From contig JAPPEF010000114.1 in the NCBI GenBank assembly GCA_028875335.1, forward strand, positions 1-64,000: a DNA stretch of 64,000 bases, read 5' to 3'. Position 1 is the first letter of the stretch, and every line of letters begins with the position of its first letter. Shown here in pieces: positions 43,121 to 51,047 of the stretch. A program made the position numbers and the translations under genes. The notes under the pieces were generated by a model. The model saw nothing but the letters and a program-made list of their open reading frames with translations, did no database searches and was not told the origin of the DNA. Source of the DNA: Gemmatimonadota bacterium (lineage in GTDB: Bacteria; Latescibacterota; UBA2968; UBA8231).

Positions 43121-45214
43121 GTGAGCAAATTCATCTTTATTTGGAGCGGCACTTGCCTCTTTGCCCAACGGGCCGACGCCTATGTCGGCCCCGGTGCCGG
43201 TTTTGTCCTAGTCAGCGGTTTCTGGACCCTCGCCGCGCTCGTTCTCGCCGCGCTTGCCATACTGATCCTACCCGTCCGCTTGCTGCTTAACTGGCGTCGC
43301 GGCAAAAAAATTGCAGCTCGAGCGAGCGCCGAGCGCGTGGTGGTCATTGGCCTCGATGGTCTCGATCCTCAGCTAGTGGCCCGCTGGATGGAGGAAGGTC
43401 GGCTGCCCGCATTTAAAAAGCTGGCCGAGCAGGGGACCTTCCGCCCTTTGCAGACTACCCTGCCCGCCATTACACCGGCGGCTTGGTCGGCTTTTGCCAC
43501 GGGAGTGGACGCTTCTAGGCACCGCATCTACGACTTTATCACCCGCGACCCCCACACGTACCAGCCCGTACTGTCTTCGGCGCGGATCAGCGCCTCGCGC
43601 CGAAGCCTGAGGCTCGGTCCGTACCGCCTGCCCTTGGGCAAAGCACAGGTGCGCAATTTGCGCCGGAGCCAGCCTTTTTGGAAAGTGCTCGGCGACAACC
43701 ACATCTCCAGTTCCATTGTCCGGGTGCCCATCAGTTTTCCCCCGGAAAAATTCGCGGGGCTCCTGCTTGCGGGCATGAGCGCGCCAGATCTGCGCGGCAC
43801 TCAAGGCGAGTGTACCTATTTTTTTAGCGGACCCGGACCTCAAGACACCTCGGTGGGCTGCTGCATCCACCTCGAACTTGAGCACGGCAGAATCAGCACT
43901 AGTCTCCCCGGCCCCGCCAACCCGCTGCGCCTGGACGGCAAAAGACTAACAGCCGCTATGAATTTGGCTGTAGACCCGGCCGCCGAGTCGGCCACGCTGG
44001 TTATCGGAGACCAAAAAATAGTTCTGCAAAAGCGGGTCTATTCCCCTTGGATAACACTCGCCTTTGCCGCTGGACTAGGAGTCCAAGTACGCGGCCTGTG
44101 CCGATTCTACCTGATTGAAGCCGAACCGCTCAAACTCTATGTCACCCCTATTCAAATAGACCCTACTCATCCCCACCTGCCCCTTTCCCATCCTCCGTCC
44201 TATGCTCCTTACCTCGCCCGACGCCTGGGCAAGTTCGCCACCGTGGGCTTGGCGGAAGACACTGATGCACTCAATGCCGATTTGATTGACGAGCAGGCCT
44301 TTCTCGACCAGACCTACTTACTCGACGACGAGCGCCAAGCCATGTTTTTCCACGCGCTCGACAAAACCCCCAAGGGCCTCGTGGCCTGCGTCTTTGACAG
44401 CCCCGACCGCATCCAGCACATGTTTTTCCGCACCCTAGATCCCGATCATCCGGCTAACCAAGGGCGGGAAGTCGACGGCTTGGCCGATACCATCCCCGAT
44501 ATGTACGCGCGCATGGACGACCTAGTGGGCCGCACGCTAGAAAAGATCGACTGCGCCAAGACCGTGCTCATGGTTATTTCCGACCACGGCTTTTGCACCT
44601 TTAAACGCGGCGTCAACCTCAATACGTGGCTGTGGCAAAATGGGTACCTGTGTTTGCACGAGGGCTGCACGCACAGCGCCGAGTGGCTGGCTCAAGTCGA
44701 TTGGAGCCGCACCCGGGCTTTTGCTCTGGGCCTCACCGGCCTATTCATCAATCTCAGGGGCCGCGAAGTTAGTGGGATTGTCGCCCCCGGGACGGAATTG
44801 CGCCAACTCAAGGCCGAACTGTGCTCCCGTCTCACCGGTCTGGTGGACCAGGAGACGGGCGAGACGGCCATCAACAAGGCTTGGGATACGGCGGCTTCTT
44901 TTAGCGGTCCTTATACGGACGATGGTCCGGATCTGCTCATCGGGTACAACGCCGGATACCGCGCTTCTTGGAGCGGAGCCAGCGGCCAAGTGACCGAGGC
45001 CGTCTTTGAGACCAATACCCGGCCTTGGAGCGGCGACCACTGCGTGGATCCGCGGCTGGTGCCCGGCGTGTTTTTCTGCAACCGCAAAATAGGCATTCGC
45101 AATCCCCACTTGCTCGATATCCCTCCTTCCATTCTGGGCCTGTTTGGTATCGAGCCGCCATCGTACATGCAGGGCCGAGATGTATTCGCCCCGGACGCTG
45201 GGTCCGATGGCTAA
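43121..45214 (+). CDS. Type I phosphodiesterase / nucleotide-pyrophosphatase-like protein (Thr nucleophile)
   Basis: 697 residues from a GTG at 43121 (no strong ribosome-binding site). N-terminal 'YVGPGAGFVLVSGF' and a membrane helix near 28-52 anchor it. The catalytic domain belongs to the alkaline-phosphatase superfamily: 'VVVIGLDGLDPQLVARWM' (first metal Asp), 'ITPAAWSAFATGVDASRH' (Thr nucleophile), 'CVFDSPDRIQHMFFR' (Asp/His), 'MVISDHGFCTFKRGVN' and 'WSGDHCVDPRLVPGVFF'. Known relatives cleave or transfer phosphodiesters, often on exported glycolipids. The next gene is a paralogue that overlaps by eight bases. The GTG start and a degenerate MITE directly upstream leave the promoter undefined. 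Confidence 0.9.
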   Translation: MSKFIFIWSGTCLFAQRADAYVGPGAGFVLVSGFWTLAALVLAALAILILPVRLLLNWRRGKKIAARASAERVVVIGLDGLDPQLVARWMEEGRLPAFKKLAEQGTFRPLQTTLPAITPAAWSAFATGVDASRHRIYDFITRDPHTYQPVLSSARISASRRSLRLGPYRLPLGKAQVRNLRRSQPFWKVLGDNHISSSIVRVPISFPPEKFAGLLLAGMSAPDLRGTQGECTYFFSGPGPQDTSVGCCIHLELEHGRISTSLPGPANPLRLDGKRLTAAMNLAVDPAAESATLVIGDQKIVLQKRVYSPWITLAFAAGLGVQVRGLCRFYLIEAEPLKLYVTPIQIDPTHPHLPLSHPPSYAPYLARRLGKFATVGLAEDTDALNADLIDEQAFLDQTYLLDDERQAMFFHALDKTPKGLVACVFDSPDRIQHMFFRTLDPDHPANQGREVDGLADTIPDMYARMDDLVGRTLEKIDCAKTVLMVISDHGFCTFKRGVNLNTWLWQNGYLCLHEGCTHSAEWLAQVDWSRTRAFALGLTGLFINLRGREVSGIVAPGTELRQLKAELCSRLTGLVDQETGETAINKAWDTAASFSGPYTDDGPDLLIGYNAGYRASWSGASGQVTEAVFETNTRPWSGDHCVDPRLVPGVFFCNRKIGIRNPHLLDIPPSILGLFGIEPPSYMQGRDVFAPDAGSDG

Positions 45215-47183
45215 CACCGCTATTGCCATCGTTCTGATCGGCCTCCTGTCCTGGACTTGGGGCTGCCGCTCTGGCCCTCCGCCGGACCGCCTGCTGGTGC
45301 TGGGCATCGACGGCATGGACCCGCAGATTCTGCAGACGTTGATGACCGAGGGCCGGATGCCACATTTTGAGGCTCTGGCTCGGCGCGGGGGTTTTACGCC
45401 CTTGCAAACTAGTGCGCCGCCGCAGAGTCCGGTGGCGTGGTCGAGCTTTATTACCGGATTGGACCCACAGGATCACGGCATTTTCGACTTCGTCCACCGC
45501 GACCCGGCCTCCCTGACTCCCTTTCTGTCCACCACGCGCCGAGGGGAATCCGGCGAGCTGGCGTTGCAACGCCGGGGTCGGCCCTTTTGGGAAATCCTCG
45601 CCGAACGCGGTATTCCCACGACCATTTTCAAAGTGCCGGCCAATTTTCCTCCCTCTCAGCTCTCGGGGAGTTTTGCCGACCTGCCGTTTTTTTCTTCCTG
45701 CGCCGTGCGGGCTTTCTCGGGCATGGGTACGCCGGATATGTTGGGGACCTATGGAACTTTTACCTATTACACTGAGGGGCCGTACACTGTGCCGGCGCAC
45801 CTCGAAGGCGGGGGCACTAGCCTAGTGGCAGGGGGGGAATTGGTAGTTCCCGGCGGCAAAATAATCGGCGTCCAATTGGAAAACGGTTGGGCGCAACTGC
45901 CCATCCACGGTCCGACGCTAGACGAAAAGCCGGTGCAAAGCCATTTTGCGATTTACCTAGATCGACAGCACCGGACCGCCGAAATTGTCTTAGGCCAACA
46001 GCGTTTGGTTCTCCAGTCTGGCGAGTGGAGCCCGTGGATTACTATAGACTACGGGCGCAAGCCGTACAGCTTGGAACGTCTGCAAGGCATTGCCCGCTTT
46101 TATCTGCGGGCCGCAGCTCCTTCTCTGCAACTCTACCTGACGCCGGTCAATATCCACCCCGGCAATCCGGCCATGCCCATTTCCACCCCTCCAGAGGCCA
46201 GTGAAGAATTGCACCAAGCTCTTGGCCCGCACTATACCCAGGGTATGCCCGACGATACCAAAGCCCTCGAAGCGGACGTTTTTGACTATGGGGAATTTTT
46301 GCGTCAGGACGCATTGGCTCTCGAAGAACGCCGACGTCAACTACGCTATGAGTTGGGACGCTTTGCGGCTGGTGTGCTCTTTTTTTACGTCCACAGTCTC
46401 GATCAGGTCTGCCACATGCTCTGGCGCGCTTGGGCACCCGATCACCCGGGCTATCGAGCGGAATTCGCTCCGTACCAACAGGCCATTGCCGATCAGTACG
46501 TCGCCATGGACGATTTGCTGGGCGAGGCTGTCGCAATGCTGGGGACAGACGCGGATATCATCGTCCTTTCGGACCACGGCTTTGCCGCGTACGAGCGGTC
46601 TTTCAATCTCAATTCTTGGCTGGCTCGGGAGGGCTATCTCGCCTTGGCTCCCCAAGTGTCGCTGGACCAGGCCCATATTCTCAACGAGGGCCACATGCGC
46701 TGGGAGCAAACTCGGGCCTATGGCTTGGGGCTCAATGCTCTGTACCTCAATCTCAGGGGCCGCGAACAATATGGGACGGTGCGGCCCGAGGCTCGGGAAA
46801 GTTTGCTCAGTGAACTGAGCCAGAATCTGCTTGCCCTGCGGGATCCGGTCGATGGTCAGCAGGTGGTGAAAAAAGTTTATCGCCCGGACTCTGGGGCCGA
46901 TTCGGACTTGGCACCCGACTTGATCATCGGCTATGCGAGGGGGTATCGCGCTTCGGGCGCCACGGCCATTGGCCAACTGGAGGGCGCGGTTTTGCAGGAT
47001 AATCTCTCTCCTTGGAGTGGGGATCACTGCATGGCGGCCGAAGAGGTGCCCGGCGTTCTCCTGAGCAATAAACCGCTGAAGCCCATCCCACACCATCTGC
47101 GGGATATTCCGGTGAGTATCCTCGCGCACTACGGTGTGGCCCCGCCGGCCGCCATGTCGGGACATTCGATCTGGGAGGATTAA
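45207..47183 (+). CDS. Phosphodiesterase-superfamily lipoprotein (Ser nucleophile), tandem paralogue
   Basis: About 658 residues from ATG 45207, eight bases inside the preceding gene. Lipid-anchor signal 'VLIGLLSWTWGC'. Catalytic motifs parallel those of the upstream paralogue: 'LLVLGIDGMDPQILQTLM', 'PQSPVAWSSFITGLDPQDHG', 'YVHSLDQVCHMLWR', 'IIVLSDHGFAAYERSFN' and 'WSGDHCMAAEEVPGVLL'. The nucleophile position is Ser where the upstream copy has Thr. Lipid anchoring (versus a membrane helix) suggests the two act on different membranes or at different steps. The stop TAA is immediately followed by the ATG of a 64-residue gene. Confidence 0.9.
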   Translation: MANTAIAIVLIGLLSWTWGCRSGPPPDRLLVLGIDGMDPQILQTLMTEGRMPHFEALARRGGFTPLQTSAPPQSPVAWSSFITGLDPQDHGIFDFVHRDPASLTPFLSTTRRGESGELALQRRGRPFWEILAERGIPTTIFKVPANFPPSQLSGSFADLPFFSSCAVRAFSGMGTPDMLGTYGTFTYYTEGPYTVPAHLEGGGTSLVAGGELVVPGGKIIGVQLENGWAQLPIHGPTLDEKPVQSHFAIYLDRQHRTAEIVLGQQRLVLQSGEWSPWITIDYGRKPYSLERLQGIARFYLRAAAPSLQLYLTPVNIHPGNPAMPISTPPEASEELHQALGPHYTQGMPDDTKALEADVFDYGEFLRQDALALEERRRQLRYELGRFAAGVLFFYVHSLDQVCHMLWRAWAPDHPGYRAEFAPYQQAIADQYVAMDDLLGEAVAMLGTDADIIVLSDHGFAAYERSFNLNSWLAREGYLALAPQVSLDQAHILNEGHMRWEQTRAYGLGLNALYLNLRGREQYGTVRPEARESLLSELSQNLLALRDPVDGQQVVKKVYRPDSGADSDLAPDLIIGYARGYRASGATAIGQLEGAVLQDNLSPWSGDHCMAAEEVPGVLLSNKPLKPIPHHLRDIPVSILAHYGVAPPAAMSGHSIWED

Positions 47184-47378
47184 ATGGCGCTCTTTAAACG
47201 AAGAATTGTCTTGGAGGACCAGCTTTGGCAGCGCGCTCAAGCCCACGTCGAAAAGGTAGGGTACAGCAGTGTGGAAGAGTTTGTCATCCACTGCATTGAG
47301 AAAGAACTCGACGCTCCGTCGGCTGCGGACCAAGCACAAATCGAAGATCGCCTTAGGGGTTTGGGCTATCTGGAGTAG
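47184..47378 (+). CDS. Small ribbon-helix-helix-like protein
   Basis: 64 residues starting directly at the TAA-ATG junction with the preceding gene. 'RRIVLEDQLWQRAQAHVEK', then 'SSVEEFVIHCIEKEL' resembles a short beta strand followed by two helices, as in CopG/Arc ribbon-helix-helix proteins. The end 'DRLRGLGYLE' echoes the 'LRALGYI' close of sulfatase-type proteins. It could be a regulator or a structural accessory of the phosphodiesterase pair; the dense operon context supports it being real. Confidence 0.75.
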   Translation: MALFKRRIVLEDQLWQRAQAHVEKVGYSSVEEFVIHCIEKELDAPSAADQAQIEDRLRGLGYLE

Positions 47379-47381
47379 GAC

Positions 47382-48230
47382 ATGCAGGCCCTTGTTCTCT
47401 ACTACAACCGCTTAGCCAACTATGCGTTTGACGCCTGTATGGCACCCTTGGCAGCGCTGGGGAGATGGGCGGAGATCCTCGGTGTGGCAGCTGTATTGGG
47501 GATAGTGGTTTCGCTGATATTTGCCGCGCTGGTCCGCAGAGAACGCCTGCGCCAAGCCCGCGACGAGTTGTGGGCCGCCCTTTTTGAGATTTGGCTCTAC
47601 CGGCGCGAGCCTTTGTTGGTCTGGCAGGCGCAACTAGCATTGTTCAAGGCCAATTTGCGCTATAGCGGCATTCTTTTGACGCCGCTCGTCCTTTCTTTGC
47701 TGACCAGTGCTCCCTTGTTGATACAGGCCCACTACCGCTTTGCCTTGGCGCCCATCCCGAGCGGTGGTGAAACGCTGCTGACCGCGGTATTGGCCCGGCC
47801 TTCTGCCGATGTGGCCCAAATGGACTGCAAACTCGAATGGGTCCAGGGAGCGGGTGTGCTGAGTCCCTCGGTGCGGGAGCCGGCTCTCCACCGCTTGGTC
47901 TGGCGTCTCCGACCGGAGGGGTCCGGCGAACACGTACTACGCCTCACGGGCTGTGGGCAGACTGTGGAATTTCCTCTGTACGTCGGTGGCTTTGCGGGGA
48001 GTATAGCTCCGGCGCGTTCGGTCGGCGTTTTGGCCCATCTCTTTGCCCCGCGCGCGTTGCCTCTAAAAGACGATTCTGGTTGGGACCGCATTTACGTCGA
48101 GTATCCCCGCGCCGGAATCGAACGGCTGGTCTGGCTGACGGTAGGTTCCCTGCTGTGCGCCTTTGTCGTCAGTCGGTTAGTGGGTAGGTATCGGGCCTAT
48201 CGAAACTCACGATCTTGGCAGATGCAGTAA
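47382..48230 (+). CDS. Three-helix membrane protein of unknown function
   Basis: 282 residues, three bases after the small protein. Helices lie near 30-50 (ILGVAAVLGIVVSLIFAALV), 93-115 (YSGILLTPLVLSLLTSAPLL) and 250-270 (LVWLTVGSLLCAFVVS). A basic and hydrophobic loop at 51-90 and an extracytoplasmic beta-like domain at 120-235 fill the gaps. Helix plus loop placement superficially recalls YidC/EMC3-type proteins, but I see no diagnostic motif. The domain with two cysteines (MDCKLEW and LTGCGQTVEF) may be disulfide-linked. It ends a four-gene operon with the two phosphodiesterases and is likely their membrane partner (inference). Confidence 0.72.
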   Translation: MQALVLYYNRLANYAFDACMAPLAALGRWAEILGVAAVLGIVVSLIFAALVRRERLRQARDELWAALFEIWLYRREPLLVWQAQLALFKANLRYSGILLTPLVLSLLTSAPLLIQAHYRFALAPIPSGGETLLTAVLARPSADVAQMDCKLEWVQGAGVLSPSVREPALHRLVWRLRPEGSGEHVLRLTGCGQTVEFPLYVGGFAGSIAPARSVGVLAHLFAPRALPLKDDSGWDRIYVEYPRAGIERLVWLTVGSLLCAFVVSRLVGRYRAYRNSRSWQMQ

Positions 48231-48258
48231 TTCGCCAAGTTTTTCGCGGAGAATTTCC

Positions 48259-50226
48259 ATGAAATACGCAGCCATCTTGTCGTCGGTTCTGTACTGTCTC
48301 GCCATCCCGGTTTCGGCCCAAATAGTCCACGTGTGGGATCTAGCCGATACCACTCAGACGGGCCAGCTCACAGTGTACAACCCCGACGTCAATGATGCCG
48401 AATTCGGCACTCCTATTACCGCTGGCGATATCGATGGCGATGGGCGCGACGATCTGGTGATTTCGGCCATGGCTGGCGATGGTCCCGCCAATGATCGCTC
48501 CAATGCCGGCGAAGTGGCCATTTGTTTCAACACCATACCTTCGGGGGGTGGCCTGGACTTGGCCGCTGATCCCGGCGATGTGGTCACTCTATATGGCGAG
48601 GCCCGGCGCGATCTTTTCGGTATTAAGACTCATGTGGCCGACCTCATGGGCGACGGGCGCGCCGATCTTTTGGTGGGTGCTTTTTACGCCGATGCTCCCG
48701 ATCGCTCCAACGCCGGCAAGCTCTATATTTTTTCGGCTGAACTCATCGCTCGGTTGCGGGCCGCAGGAAGGCGCTTGGATTTGGCGCAACGACCTTGGCC
48801 GGAGGGGTTGATCACCGTTATCGGCGCTGAACGCGACGACCGCTTGGGGGTGTGGATGACCGCCGGGGATTTCGATGGCGATGGCCACCAGGATGCGGTG
48901 GTGGGGGCCGACCGGGCCTCGGGGATGGCAGGGGAGGTTGAGGTGGGCCGGGTGTACGTCCTCTACGGACCGCTAGATTCGGGCGCTACTATCGATCTGG
49001 CGGCTGCGGAACACCCCTTGAGTATCATCTACGGCATCGATGCCCTAGACCACGCTGGTTCGACCGTGGTCGCTGGCGATGTTGACGGGGACGGGTACGA
49101 CGACATCGCCATTGGCGCGGCGGCTTTCGGCACCTTGCGCAATGCGTACCATCGCGTCGGCGGCGCTGGGGATGGCCCCGAAAACCAGCGCGAAAATGCC
49201 GGGGAAATGTACGTGGTGTACGGCGGTCCCCAGCGGCGTGCGGCCATTGATTTAGCTGGAGATCCGCCCGTTGATATAACCGTCATTTACGGTGCCGATG
49301 GCGGTGGGGGTTCGCCCGACCGACTGGGCGAGGAAATCGTCTTGGCCGATATCGACGGCAATGGCATCCAAGACCTATTTATCGGCGCGTACCGGGCCGA
49401 CGGTCCGGGCAATAGCCGCACTGACGCTGGCGAGGTGTACGTGGTGTATGGCGGTCCCCATCGGCGGGGACAGCGGCTGGATATGGCTGCGCCGCCGGCC
49501 GACGTTACTGTTATCTACGGTGCCCGCGCCGATGCCATTACTGGCGATGCCTTAGCTGCCGGCGATATCCACGGCGACGGGTACGATGATCTCTTTGTCG
49601 GCGTGCCCGGCGACGAGGGGCCGCTCAAGCGGCGCTTTGCTGGCGGTTTTGCGGTGCTGGCCGGCGGTCCCGATTTGCCGCATGAGATTGACTTGGCAGA
49701 CCCCGCAGTACCTGTCGTGTGGATTCAAGCACCCGATCCGATTGATTTTTCGGCCTATTGGGGGGCCAGCGGCGATATGGATGGCGACGGGCGGATGGAC
49801 GCTATTCCCAACGGCATGGCCGGCGACGGGCCCGACAATCGACGCGAAAACGCGGGGGAAGCCCACATTATCAGCGGTGCTGCACTGTCCCAATATTTGC
49901 CCGGCGTGGTCGTCCCCACGGCAGTGGAAGAGGTGGAACGAACCACCCCTGACAAGGCCGCTCTGTTGGCCAATTACCCCAATCCGTTCAACAGTTTCAC
50001 GCGAATTCCCTTCGTGCTGTCGATTGAGGCGGATTATGCCTTGGCTATTTACGGGGTTGATGGCCAATTGGTGCGCCAACTGACCGGCGGCCGAGGGGTG
50101 GGCCGCTACTTAGCTGGGTGGGATGCCCGCAACGACGAGGGGCGTCTGGTGGCCTCTGGGATCTATTGGGCGCGTTTGCGCGTCGGCTCCCAACTGTACC
50201 GGCGGCCGCTGATGTATATCAAATGA
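48259..50226 (+). CDS. Secreted integrin-type FG-GAP propeller with T9SS/FlgD-like tail
   Basis: 655 residues from ATG 48259 behind CGGAGAA. Signal peptide ends in PVSA-Q. Seven FG-GAP repeats carry calcium-type loops: 'GDIDGDGRDDLVISAMAGDG', 'DLMGDGRADLLVGAFYADA', 'GDFDGDGHQDAVVGADRAS', 'GDVDGDGYDDIAIGAAAFG', 'DIDGNGIQDLFIGAYRADG', 'GDIHGDGYDDLFVGVPGDEG' and 'DMDGDGRMDAIPNGMAGDG'. Seven is the number in an integrin alpha propeller. The C-terminus has 'LANYPNPFNSFTRIPFVLS' and closes with 'LVASGIYWARLRVGS' and 'RRPLMYIK', the T9SS type-A/FlgD plan. Likely a calcium-stabilised surface adhesin or ligand-binding protein. It stands alone, with only small gaps on either side. Confidence 0.9.
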   Translation: MKYAAILSSVLYCLAIPVSAQIVHVWDLADTTQTGQLTVYNPDVNDAEFGTPITAGDIDGDGRDDLVISAMAGDGPANDRSNAGEVAICFNTIPSGGGLDLAADPGDVVTLYGEARRDLFGIKTHVADLMGDGRADLLVGAFYADAPDRSNAGKLYIFSAELIARLRAAGRRLDLAQRPWPEGLITVIGAERDDRLGVWMTAGDFDGDGHQDAVVGADRASGMAGEVEVGRVYVLYGPLDSGATIDLAAAEHPLSIIYGIDALDHAGSTVVAGDVDGDGYDDIAIGAAAFGTLRNAYHRVGGAGDGPENQRENAGEMYVVYGGPQRRAAIDLAGDPPVDITVIYGADGGGGSPDRLGEEIVLADIDGNGIQDLFIGAYRADGPGNSRTDAGEVYVVYGGPHRRGQRLDMAAPPADVTVIYGARADAITGDALAAGDIHGDGYDDLFVGVPGDEGPLKRRFAGGFAVLAGGPDLPHEIDLADPAVPVVWIQAPDPIDFSAYWGASGDMDGDGRMDAIPNGMAGDGPDNRRENAGEAHIISGAALSQYLPGVVVPTAVEEVERTTPDKAALLANYPNPFNSFTRIPFVLSIEADYALAIYGVDGQLVRQLTGGRGVGRYLAGWDARNDEGRLVASGIYWARLRVGSQLYRRPLMYIK

Positions 50227-50342
50227 TGAATTTATGGGCGAGAATTTGCGGTTTCGGCTGGATGATTGGAAATTGAGGACGTATTCGGAGCACTTACAGC
50301 ATAGCGTTTGCCATGAGACCAAATCCGACAAGGAGATGAAAC

Positions 50343-50579
50343 ATGGATACTGAACTCATTCAATCTGATCCCGCAGTCATGATGGGCAAACCTGTCGTCG
50401 CGGGAACGCGCATTACTGTTGAGTTGATCTTAGAGAAACTCTCTGCAGAAGAGACAATCGACCAGATTCTTGAGGCACATCCCCGTTTGACTAGGGAAGG
50501 CGTTCTGGCAGCCTTGAGTTTTGCCGCTCAAGCTCTGCGAGCCGATGTAGTGTATCCAACTGTTGAGCAGAGTACGTGA
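50343..50579 (+). CDS. DUF433 antitoxin-like protein
   Basis: 78 residues behind a strong AAGGAGATGAAAC site. DUF433 features: 'PAVMMGKPVVAGTRITVELI', 'LEKLSAEETIDQILEAHPRL' and 'VLAALSFAAQAL'. These small proteins are DNA-binding-like antitoxins that commonly precede a PIN-like DUF5615 protein, and that partner follows here with a GTGA overlap. The gene ends in 'VYPTVEQST'. Confidence 0.9.
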   Translation: MDTELIQSDPAVMMGKPVVAGTRITVELILEKLSAEETIDQILEAHPRLTREGVLAALSFAAQALRADVVYPTVEQST

Positions 50580-50941
50580 ACCTGCTGGCGGACGAAAGTG
50601 TGGATAAACCCATCGTTGACCGCTTGCGGCAGGATGGTCACACCGTGCTATACATTGCGGAGTTGGATCCAAGTATTGATGACGATGCTGTGCTGCATCG
50701 GGCCAATCAGAATAGTGCCCTACTGATTACGGCGGATAAAGACTTTGGCGAGCTTGTTTTCCGTTTGGGACAGATCCATGCTGGCGTTGTACTTTTTCGC
50801 TTGGCAGGATTGTCTCCAGAAATGAAGGCGGGAATTGTATCGGCTGCGTTTATCCACCGGGGACACGAACTACCTTCTGCTTTCAGTGTCATTTCGCCGG
50901 GGATGGTACGGATTCGCTCGCGAGCCGGGGAGCCTGATTGA
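50576..50941 (+). CDS. DUF5615 PIN-like protein (toxin partner)
   Basis: 121 residues from GTG 50576, overlapping the DUF433 stop. 'NLLADESVDKPIVDRLRQDG', 'DDDAVLHRANQNSALLITAD', 'KDFGELVFR', 'VVLFRLAG' and the closing 'FSVISPGMVRIR' match the DUF5615 PIN-like family. The acidic residues D6, E7 and the TADKDFG aspartates sit where PIN nucleases bind metal. By analogy the pair is a VapBC-like toxin-antitoxin module; activity has to be shown. It is separate from the RES-Xre module at 22.8-23.6 kb. Confidence 0.9.
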   Translation: MNLLADESVDKPIVDRLRQDGHTVLYIAELDPSIDDDAVLHRANQNSALLITADKDFGELVFRLGQIHAGVVLFRLAGLSPEMKAGIVSAAFIHRGHELPSAFSVISPGMVRIRSRAGEPD

Positions 50942-51047
50942 GATAAAGAAGTGCTGTCGTGATCGTCTTGGACACTTCAGCCCTCGTATTCTAGACAATC
51001 CGCGCATTTTATTTACAGGCTGTTTGGTAATTCAACCCTTCTCCACC

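Noticed and set aside
47382..48230. Calling the three-helix membrane protein a YidC/EMC3-type insertase
   Set aside because: Only helix placement is similar; no family motif is visible, so it is left unnamed.
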